Assembly (NCBI GenBank): GCA_002371785.1
Contig: DFGU01000070.1
Coordinates: 1-5,843, forward strand
Length of the DNA: 5,843 bases
Direction: 5' to 3'
Source of the DNA: Bacteroidales bacterium UBA3742
GTDB taxonomy: Bacteria; Bacteroidota; Bacteroidia; Bacteroidales; Paludibacteraceae
The position numbers and the translations under genes were made by a program. Below are positions 1-5,843 of the stretch, piece by piece. Under the pieces are notes generated by a model. It was not told where the DNA came from and did not search any database. It saw nothing but the letters and a program-made list of their open reading frames with translations. The stretch's first letter is position 1. Every line of letters begins with the position of its first letter.

Positions 1-1814
1 TCCTGACCGATAGTCTCGACCTCTCCCGTGGCTTCCGCCTCTTGGGTACATCCGCCTCTTCTGTCTCCGAGGAGTGGGAGACCGTTTGGGGCGAAGAGCG
101 CATCATCCGGGACAACCACAACCAGCTCCAGGTGCGCCTCTTTCACGAGTCCGGCCTGCATATGGATATCCTCTTCCGCGCCTTCGACGATGGCGTAGCT
201 TTCTGCTACGATTTCCCCGAGCAGGAGCCGAGCAAAATTACTATCACCGATGAGTGTACTGCCTACCGTTTTATGGCAGACCATGCCGCATGGTCTATCC
301 CCTGGCGCACCGAGTACTATGAGGGTATCTGGACCCGCTCCCCGCTCTCCCAAAAAGTTGACACCATGTGCTCGCCCATCACACTCGAAATGACCGACGG
401 CTCCTATGCCTTCCTCCACGAGGCGGCCCTCACCGACTATCCGGCTCAGAACTTCTATATGTCCGATGGCATGCTCTGCACCTATCTTACGCCCTGGATG
501 GACACGGCGGCGCATATTCTCCCCGACAAAGCATACCTGCCCCTGCCTTTCCGCTCCCCCTGGCGCTTCGTCATCCTGACCCGCGACCTGCCTTCGCTCA
601 CCGCTTCGCGTATCATGCTCAATCTCAACGAACCTTGCCGCCTCGAAGATACCTCATGGATCCGTCCAATGAAGTTTATCGGTATCTGGTGGGGTATGCA
701 TATGAAGTCCATGACCTGGGAGCAGGGATCTATTCATGGCGCTACTACCGCCAATATGTCCCGCTATCTCCAGTTTGCTCACGATCATAATATCCAGGCC
801 GTCCTCGCCGAAGGATGGAACCTCGGATGGGAAGAATGGAAGCATTTTAGCTTCACCGAACCGTACCCCGACTGGGATATGGACCGCCTTGCCCACTTAG
901 CCGATAGCCTCGGCGTGCAGATCGTAGGCCACAACGAGACCGGCGGCAACGCAGCCGACTATGAGGACCAACTCACCGATGCCTATGCTTACCATCAGGC
1001 GCATGGCATCCATGCCATTAAGACCGGCTATGTCTCGCCCATCATACGCACCCGCGATGGCCTCCAACTCAATAAGTCCCAGTCCGGAGTACGCCACTAT
1101 CGTCACGTCATCGAGACGGCAGCACACTACCAGATCATGATCGACAACCACGAACCCGTCATGCCTACCGGCCTGCAGCGCACCTTCCCAAACCTCATGA
1201 CCCAGGAGGGCGTCCGTGGCCAGGAGTGGAACGCTTGGAGTCAGGATGGCGGCAACCCCGCGTCGCATGTTACCGTTCTGCCCTTCACGCGTATCATGGC
1301 CGGTCCGGTGGACTTCACGCCCGGTGTCTTCTCTTTCGAGAACCCCGCTATGCCCGGTGCGCGCGTCCATAGCACGCTCATGAACCAGCTCGGCCTCATG
1401 GTGTGCCTCTATAGCCCGCTCCAGATGGCCTGCGACTTGCCCGAGAACTACATGAAGCATCCCGATGCTTTCCGCTTCATTGAGCAGGTGCCCTGCGACT
1501 GGGAGCAATCCCGTCTCGTCGATGGCCGTATCGGCGAGTTCTGTATCTTCGCCCGCCAGCAGCGTGGTGCCGATGATTGGTATGTCGGTGGTATCAATGC
1601 CGACGATTCTCGTGAGGCCGTCGTCCCGCTCTCTATGCTCCGGGCCGACTGTACCTATACCGCCACTATCTATCGCGATGGCCCTGAGGCCGACTGGCAG
1701 ACTGCGCCCTACGACTATCTGATCGAGACCCGCACTCTCCGCTCCTCCGACACCCTCCGCATCCCTATGGCCTCCGGCGGCGGCTTCGCCATCCGCCTCA
1801 CCCCAGATAAATAA
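1..1814 (+). CDS. GH97 family alpha-glucosidase (SusB-like, inverting type), 5' truncated by window edge
   Basis: Glycoside hydrolase family 97 enzyme, expected to remove glucose from the non-reducing end of alpha-glucans in the periplasm, with Ca2+. The frame is open from the left edge (first full codon at 3); the TTG at 42 is not a credible start, because the family's N-terminal pattern (LTDSLDLSRGF) already runs through positions 3-35. About 603 codons remain; relatives are roughly 650-740 residues, so the signal peptide and first strands are missing. Order: N-terminal beta-sandwich to about 650, TIM barrel from FIGIWWGMH (about 675) to about 1490, C-terminal beta domain ending GGGFAIRL. 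By recalled alignment to Bacteroides SusB, all key acids are present: HEA Glu (420-422), EGWN Glu (810-812), HNET Glu (936-938, base), NHE Glu (1152-1154, base and Ca2+ ligand), QEGVRG Glu (1206-1208, Ca2+ ligand) and GQE Glu (1224-1226, acid). This pattern fits inverting alpha-glucosidases, not the retaining alpha-galactosidase branch. Substrate detail is inferred. Family call very sure. Confidence 0.95.
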   Translation, partial: LTDSLDLSRGFRLLGTSASSVSEEWETVWGEERIIRDNHNQLQVRLFHESGLHMDILFRAFDDGVAFCYDFPEQEPSKITITDECTAYRFMADHAAWSIPWRTEYYEGIWTRSPLSQKVDTMCSPITLEMTDGSYAFLHEAALTDYPAQNFYMSDGMLCTYLTPWMDTAAHILPDKAYLPLPFRSPWRFVILTRDLPSLTASRIMLNLNEPCRLEDTSWIRPMKFIGIWWGMHMKSMTWEQGSIHGATTANMSRYLQFAHDHNIQAVLAEGWNLGWEEWKHFSFTEPYPDWDMDRLAHLADSLGVQIVGHNETGGNAADYEDQLTDAYAYHQAHGIHAIKTGYVSPIIRTRDGLQLNKSQSGVRHYRHVIETAAHYQIMIDNHEPVMPTGLQRTFPNLMTQEGVRGQEWNAWSQDGGNPASHVTVLPFTRIMAGPVDFTPGVFSFENPAMPGARVHSTLMNQLGLMVCLYSPLQMACDLPENYMKHPDAFRFIEQVPCDWEQSRLVDGRIGEFCIFARQQRGADDWYVGGINADDSREAVVPLSMLRADCTYTATIYRDGPEADWQTAPYDYLIETRTLRSSDTLRIPMASGGGFAIRLTPDK

Positions 1815-1890
1815 ATCAGTATAGATAATTAAGTTTGATGCATCTTTCGACTTGCAACTTTTGATGTTTGATTAAAATAATATATATTTT

Positions 1891-1908
1891 TTTTGCATAT
1901 ATGCAAAA
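1891..1908. repeat. 18-bp perfect palindrome over the -33 element (candidate operator)
   Basis: TTTTGCATATATGCAAAA is identical to its own reverse complement over all 18 bases. It covers the -33 promoter element and the first part of the spacer. A dimeric repressor or activator site is the simplest reading. It could instead fold as a weak hairpin (TTTTGCA/TGCAAAA, TATA loop) followed by five T at 1909-1913 and help end GH97 transcription, but the stem has only two G-C pairs. The palindrome is seen directly; either function is inferred. Confidence 0.6.
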
Positions 1909-1923
1909 TTTTTCGTACCTTTG
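1892..1923 (+). promoter_or_regulatory. Bacteroidota-type promoter for rmlA and probably the HTCS gene
   Basis: The -7 element TACCTTTG at 1916-1923 matches the Bacteroidota consensus TAnnTTTG exactly. The -33 element TTTG at 1892-1895 lies 20 bp upstream, the expected spacing. Transcription should begin near 1929-1931, leaving a leader of about 40 bases before the rmlA ATG at 1969. The leader is A-rich (runs at 1947-1952 and 1956-1960) with no Shine-Dalgarno motif, as is usual for this phylum. The 18-bp palindrome at 1891-1908 covers the -33 element, so a bound protein there would probably affect initiation. Confidence 0.88.
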
Positions 1924-1961
1924 CAGGCTGAATATATCGTATAACGAAAAAATCTAAAAAC

Positions 1962-1971
1962 TGCATATATG
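1962..1971 (+). repeat. Second copy of the palindrome core, overlapping the rmlA start codon
   Basis: TGCATATATG at 1962-1971 repeats the core at 1894-1903 exactly, 68 bp downstream, and its last three bases are the rmlA ATG. Compared over the full 18-bp palindrome, 12 positions match. It may be a second operator half or a chance repeat in AT-rich DNA. Confidence 0.4.
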
Positions 1972-2883
1972 AAAGGTATTATTTTGGCAGGCGGAAGCGC
2001 CACGCGCCTCTATCCGCTGAGCAAGGCTATCAGTAAGCAAATCATGCCGGTGTACGACAAGCCGATGATCTACTATCCGCTTTCTACACTCATGCTGGCC
2101 GGTATTCGCGAAGTGCTTATCATCAGTACGCCGCGCGATCTGCCGATGTTCCGCGAACTGCTGGGCGATGGTAGTCGCCTGGGCATGCGCCTGGAGTACA
2201 AAGTACAGGAGGTACCTAATGGTCTGGCTCAGGCTTTTGTGCTGGGACGTGAGTTCCTCGGTGGCGAACCCGGTTGCCTCATCCTGGGCGATAATATGTT
2301 CTATGGTCAGCACTTCAAGACCATGCTCCGCGATGCTGTGCAGCAGGTGGAGAATGGCGGCGGTGCTTGCATCTTCGGCTACGAGGTGGCTGATCCGCGT
2401 GCCTACGGCGTGGTGGAGTTTGAGAAAGAGTCGGCCATCCTGTCGCCCGACGGCAAGGAGTCGAAGACCGTGCTGCGCGTCAAGAGCCTGGAGGAGAAAC
2501 CCGAGCATCCGAAGAGCAATTACGCCGTGCCCGGCCTCTATTTCTACGACCGCACGGTATGCGAGAAAGCCGCCATACTGCAGCCCAGCAAACGTGGCGA
2601 GTATGAGATCACCGACCTCAACCGCATGTATCTGGAAGAGGGCACGCTGCGCGTCAAGCTCTTCAGCCGCGGCTTTGCATGGCTGGATACAGGTAACTGC
2701 GACAGCCTGCTGGATGCCGGCAACTTCATCGCTACCATCCAGAATCGTCAGGGCTTCTACGTCAGCTGCATCGAGGAGATCGCATGGCGTAACGGCTGGA
2801 TCACCAGCGAACAACTGCTCGAAATGGGTCAGCAGATGAAGACTCGCTACGGACAATACATGGTGCAACTGGCTACCCACTAA
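1969..2883 (+). CDS. rmlA: Glucose-1-phosphate thymidylyltransferase (dTDP-glucose synthase)
   Basis: Complete 304-residue cytoplasmic enzyme that joins dTTP and glucose-1-phosphate to give dTDP-glucose and pyrophosphate, the first step to dTDP-rhamnose and other dTDP-sugars. Nucleotide-binding signature: GGSATRLYP at 8-16, followed by SKQ and PVYDKPMIYYPLS (to 39). The metal-binding aspartates are expected at LGDN (D108) and WLDTG (D240). EEKP at 175-178, GLYFYD at 189-194 and GEYEITDLN at 210-218 are all family hallmarks. Ala replaces the more usual Gly in GGSGTRL, a variant I recall in other RmlA proteins. About 14 extra residues lie between VEF (149-151) and LEEKP (174-178), which explains a length slightly above the usual 290 or so. 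The ATG at 1969 gives the standard N-terminus MKGIILAGG. No rmlB, rmlC or rmlD is visible nearby; the next gene starts 38 bp downstream. Family call very sure; pathway end product unknown. Confidence 0.96.
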   Translation: MKGIILAGGSATRLYPLSKAISKQIMPVYDKPMIYYPLSTLMLAGIREVLIISTPRDLPMFRELLGDGSRLGMRLEYKVQEVPNGLAQAFVLGREFLGGEPGCLILGDNMFYGQHFKTMLRDAVQQVENGGGACIFGYEVADPRAYGVVEFEKESAILSPDGKESKTVLRVKSLEEKPEHPKSNYAVPGLYFYDRTVCEKAAILQPSKRGEYEITDLNRMYLEEGTLRVKLFSRGFAWLDTGNCDSLLDAGNFIATIQNRQGFYVSCIEEIAWRNGWITSEQLLEMGQQMKTRYGQYMVQLATH

Positions 2884-2908
2884 CCCATAACCCGTAACCC
2901 ATAACCCC
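2881..2908 (+). repeat. Four tandem 7-bp repeats TAACCCN, beginning with the rmlA stop codon
   Basis: Units are TAACCCA (2881-2887), TAACCCG (2888-2894), TAACCCA (2895-2901) and TAACCCC (2902-2908). The first TAA is the rmlA stop. Because 7 is not a multiple of 3, the TAAs at 2881, 2888 and 2895 close all three forward frames in turn, and the one at 2895 lies in the frame of the next gene. The array fills most of the 38-bp gap before the HTCS start. No inverted symmetry or terminator is seen. Origin and role are unknown. Confidence 0.85.
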
Positions 2909-2921
2909 AAAACCACCGCCC

Positions 2922-5843
2922 ATGAGACGTCTGCTTCTGCTTCTTGTGCTCCTGCTATCGCTTGGCCTCAGCGCCAACGAACAGTATGCGATCAGCCATT
3001 ACTCGATAGAGGATGGCATGAGCCAGAATACCGTCACGGATATTCTCCAGGACCGTCAGGGCTATATGTGGTTCGGTACCTGGAACGGTCTGAACCGCTT
3101 CGACGGCTATGACTTCCGCGTCTATAAGGCCATGACCAACGGCCATGAGGCACGCGTCAACAACCGCGTAGAACTGATCTACGAGGACGAGCAGGAGCAA
3201 CTATGGTGGATGACCTACGACGAGCACTACTACATGCTCGACCGCAGCCGCAGCCATATAGAGACCCGTACCAAGGACCAGTTGCCTACGGGCATGCAGC
3301 AGCGCATGTCCCAGAAGAACGAAGTCATGCGTGTGGACCGACACGGCATTTCCTGGCAGGTGGACGACCAGCCCGGCATCATGCGTTGCCGCAACGGCGA
3401 ATGGCGCCGGTTGACCGCCAACGTGGATCACCGTTTTGCCGGCCAGCAACGCGAGTACTTCATGCTGCTGGAGGATAGTCTTGGTCGCACGTGGGTCAAC
3501 CCCAACGGAGGCGGATGGTCGTACTACGACCCCGAACAAGACCGACTCGTCTCGCCCTTCACAGAACTGAGCAACGTCATCCATGCAGCCTATGTGGACC
3601 GCGAAGGCCAGATGTGGATTTCCACTTTTAATGGTGGCATAGACTGCATCAATATGGAGGTGCGCCCCTACAGCCTCTTCGAATCGCAAACTGATCCCAA
3701 CACCAATACCACTACCGAGGTGCGCGCCTTTGTGCAACTCCGCAACGGCCAGATACAGACTATCGTCAAGGACAGCGAACGCATCTATTGCGCACTGGAT
3801 ACCCGCTACGGCTTGCTATACGGCTACAAGGGCCGCGGACTGCAAAACCATACCACGGGTGAGAAGATCCGTACCAGCCATCCCGACGTCTATGATATTG
3901 TTGAGGGCGAGGACGGTACACTATATGTTGCCACATACGGCGGTGGTGTGAATATCATCAAGCATGATCCGGCCACCGGCCAGTTTATGGCGCCGCGTAT
4001 CCTGTGCAACAAGCTGAAAGTGCGCGACCTGCTACTGCACGACAATATCCTATGGTGCGCCACCACCACCGGCCTGGTGCGTATAGACCTGAACGACTAC
4101 CGTATATGCAGCGTGGATGGCTACGACGTACGCGCCCTCTGCTATGCCCGTGACCACATATGGGTTGGTACGTTCGGTGGCGGACTGGAGGTGCTCGATC
4201 CCAAGGATTCTGAACTACGGCTGAAGCGCGTAGAGACCTACTGCGATATCGTACTCTCGCTTGTCAATGTAGGTGACGACCTCTGGTTTACCTCTGAGAA
4301 CGATATCCGTCAGTACTCCATCTCCAACAAGGAACTGCGATATTACGATGCGCTCAGTTCGGCACGCGGATCGTATTTCACCGAGGCAGAGCCCCTGCTG
4401 ACCGACGATGGTAAGATCTACTTCGGCTACTCGCGCGGCTACTGCGTACTGGATACCCGCCAGGTGAGCTTCAGTCAGTACACCCCGCCCATGCGTATCA
4501 CCCGCTGTCTATCGGGTGGGGAAGAACTATACGGCGATACGATCTACTTGGATCATGGCGCCGACCTGACCATCGAATATGCGGCGCTCGACTACTCCGG
4601 CGCACAGAAGATACTATATGCCTACCGCATGGATGGCATCGACCGCGACTGGTTGCCGGCTACGCATCAGCGCCGTACCACCTATTCCAACCTTAAGCAC
4701 GGCACCTACACCTTCCGCGTCTATTCCAACAACCACGAGGGCGTCGTATCGCAAAACGGCACCTCGCTCTGCATCATCGTGCGTCGTCCTGCATGGATGA
4801 GTTGGTGGGCCATACTGCTCTATGTTCTGGCCGGCATACTGGTGCTTGCCATCACGATATATGTCATATCCGAATATCAGCGACTGCGTCAGAAAGTGCT
4901 GGTGGAGCAGCAGGTGACCGACATCAAGCTGCGCTTCTTCACCAATATCAGCCACGAGCTCCGTACGCCGCTGACGCTCATCACCGGTCCTGTCGATAAT
5001 ATCCTCAACACCGAACGCATCACGCCCAGCGTACGCGGACAACTGGAAATCGTGCGCTCCAATAGCCAACGCATGCTACGCATGGTCAACCAGTTGCTCG
5101 ACTTCCGCAAGATACAGAACCGCAAGATGCGTCTGAAGGTGCAGAAGACCATGCTGACCGACCTGGTAGCCGCTACCTGCAAAAACTTCCAGAAAGAGGC
5201 GGCCGACAAGCATATCAATCTGCTGCAGACCTACACGGCCAAAGATCCGACCGTTTGGGTCGATCGCGGACGTATCGACACGATTGTCTATAACCTGCTC
5301 AGCAATGCCTTTAAGTTTACGTCGGCCGGCAAGACCATCGAGGTGTCGGTTAGTGAAAAGCCCGGCTACCTGCTGCTCAGCGTACGCGACGAGGGTATCG
5401 GTATCCCGATGGACAAACGTAACTACCTGTTTGAGCGTTTCTCCTCCAACAATGAGTTGAACCCCGGCAATATGGGCGGTACGGGCATCGGCCTCAACCT
5501 GGTCAAGGAACTTGTGGACCTTCATCATGGTCATATCGAGGTGGAGAGTGAGGTGGGGCATGGCACCACGTTTACCGTCATGCTCCATACCGGCAACGAA
5601 CACTTCGACAGCGACGTGGAGATCGTGGTCGACGACACCTCCATTGCGCATACCGCTGCGGAGAAGCCGGCCCATCCGCTGGAGATTACGTCCAATCAGC
5701 CTAATCAGCGTCGCATCCTCGTCGTAGACGACAACGAGGACATGCGTACCTTCCTCAGCGGAATCCTGAGTCGCGACTATGCCGTCAGCATGGCCGAGAA
5801 TGGTATCCAGGCTTGGTCGATGATATGCCAGGAAGCGCCTGAT
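2922..5843 (+). CDS. Hybrid two-component sensor (HTCS): propeller sensor, histidine kinase and receiver, 3' truncated by window edge
   Basis: Membrane sensor that in this family detects glycan fragments in the periplasm and controls glycan-use genes through a C-terminal AraC-type domain (not seen; beyond the edge). Read by hand, 974 codons are open. Order: signal peptide 1-18 (leucine-rich, cleavage likely LSA|NE); reg_prop propeller about 30-505, first blade DRQGYMWFGTWNG at 44-56, blade aromatics at W50, W95, W145, W191, W232, Y289, Y335, W378, W414, W455 and Y500; Y_Y_Y domain about 548-622; membrane helix about 628-650; HisKA with FFTNISHELRTPL, phospho-acceptor His678; HATPase with N-box around N791 and N795, DEGIGIP 823-829 and GGTGIGL 852-858; receiver from about 930 with acidic pair D936-D937. 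The window ends at Asp974, about five residues before the expected phospho-acceptor Asp. The start at 2922 is the first ATG after the in-frame TAA at 2895 and gives the signal peptide. About 11 blades instead of the usual 14 is odd. It is probably cotranscribed with rmlA. Confidence 0.95.
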   Translation, partial: MRRLLLLLVLLLSLGLSANEQYAISHYSIEDGMSQNTVTDILQDRQGYMWFGTWNGLNRFDGYDFRVYKAMTNGHEARVNNRVELIYEDEQEQLWWMTYDEHYYMLDRSRSHIETRTKDQLPTGMQQRMSQKNEVMRVDRHGISWQVDDQPGIMRCRNGEWRRLTANVDHRFAGQQREYFMLLEDSLGRTWVNPNGGGWSYYDPEQDRLVSPFTELSNVIHAAYVDREGQMWISTFNGGIDCINMEVRPYSLFESQTDPNTNTTTEVRAFVQLRNGQIQTIVKDSERIYCALDTRYGLLYGYKGRGLQNHTTGEKIRTSHPDVYDIVEGEDGTLYVATYGGGVNIIKHDPATGQFMAPRILCNKLKVRDLLLHDNILWCATTTGLVRIDLNDYRICSVDGYDVRALCYARDHIWVGTFGGGLEVLDPKDSELRLKRVETYCDIVLSLVNVGDDLWFTSENDIRQYSISNKELRYYDALSSARGSYFTEAEPLLTDDGKIYFGYSRGYCVLDTRQVSFSQYTPPMRITRCLSGGEELYGDTIYLDHGADLTIEYAALDYSGAQKILYAYRMDGIDRDWLPATHQRRTTYSNLKHGTYTFRVYSNNHEGVVSQNGTSLCIIVRRPAWMSWWAILLYVLAGILVLAITIYVISEYQRLRQKVLVEQQVTDIKLRFFTNISHELRTPLTLITGPVDNILNTERITPSVRGQLEIVRSNSQRMLRMVNQLLDFRKIQNRKMRLKVQKTMLTDLVAATCKNFQKEAADKHINLLQTYTAKDPTVWVDRGRIDTIVYNLLSNAFKFTSAGKTIEVSVSEKPGYLLLSVRDEGIGIPMDKRNYLFERFSSNNELNPGNMGGTGIGLNLVKELVDLHHGHIEVESEVGHGTTFTVMLHTGNEHFDSDVEIVVDDTSIAHTAAEKPAHPLEITSNQPNQRRILVVDDNEDMRTFLSGILSRDYAVSMAENGIQAWSMICQEAPD

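Noticed and set aside
897..1508. 203-residue open frame on the minus strand within the GH97 gene
   Set aside because: It lies over the catalytic barrel of a clear GH97 gene, shows no family resemblance, and is best explained by third-position C bias.
1830..1837. TAAGTTTG, a second match to the -7 consensus just after the GH97 stop
   Set aside because: No TTTG element lies 19-21 bp upstream (that stretch is the end of the GH97 gene), and 8-bp degenerate matches are common in AT-rich DNA.
1815..1890. Possible intrinsic terminator after the GH97 gene
   Set aside because: Only an imperfect AAGTT/AACTT pairing at 1831-1860 and a small GATGCATC palindrome are seen, with no strong GC stem followed by a T run.
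2881..2908. CRISPR-like or telomeric array
   Set aside because: Units of 7 bp without spacers do not form a CRISPR array, and the repeat lies between two intact genes rather than at a chromosome end.
1954..2916. 320-residue open frame on the minus strand, antisense to the whole of rmlA
   Set aside because: rmlA on the plus strand has an unambiguous family match over the same bases. The antisense product has no recognisable motif, and no minus-strand TAnnTTTG promoter was found in the flanking gap. Long antisense frames are expected in GC-rich coding DNA.
3201..3737. Minus-strand open frame of 178 residues within the HTCS gene; a similar one of 199 residues lies at 5076-5675
   Set aside because: Both overlap well-recognised HTCS domains on the plus strand and have no motifs or promoter of their own.
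2922..5843. Possible broken or frameshifted HTCS gene
   Set aside because: Codon-by-codon reading from 2922 to the edge found no stop and all expected domains in one frame. The gene only lacks its end because the window stops.

Overview
The window looks like chromosomal DNA of a member of the Bacteroidota, probably order Bacteroidales (gut, rumen or oral type). Three things support this: a GH97 glycosidase of the SusB type, a hybrid two-component sensor (HTCS) with a periplasmic propeller, and a textbook Bacteroidota promoter (TTTG, 20-bp spacer, TACCTTTG). No ribosomal or other phylogenetic marker is present, so genus is not assigned.

Layout, all on the + strand. (1) Positions 1-1814 hold the 3' part of a GH97 alpha-glucosidase gene; its start lies left of the window. 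(2) Positions 1815-1968 are a strongly AT-rich intergenic island. It carries the promoter, an 18-bp perfect palindrome overlapping the upstream promoter element, and a second copy of the palindrome core across the next start codon. (3) Positions 1969-2883 hold a complete rmlA-type glucose-1-phosphate thymidylyltransferase gene. (4) A 38-bp gap opens with four 7-bp repeats TAACCCN, the first of which is the rmlA stop codon. (5) Positions 2922-5843 hold a large HTCS sensor kinase gene. It is open throughout (974 codons read by hand without a stop) and runs off the right edge a few codons before the expected phospho-acceptor Asp of its receiver domain.

The GH97 enzyme would release glucose from alpha-glucan oligosaccharides in the periplasm. 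HTCS proteins typically sense glycan fragments in the periplasm and switch on polysaccharide-utilisation genes. RmlA makes dTDP-glucose, the first step towards dTDP-rhamnose and related sugars for surface glycans. rmlA and the HTCS gene are close together with no visible promoter between them, so they probably form one transcription unit. The GH97 gene is separated by the promoter island and has clearly different leucine codon use, so it may belong to a different upstream unit.

No wholly new system is evident. The points most worth a second look are the HTCS sensor, which shows about 11 propeller blade repeats rather than the usual 14, the rmlA-HTCS pairing, the palindrome pair around the promoter, the frame-closing heptamer repeat, and the codon-use break.
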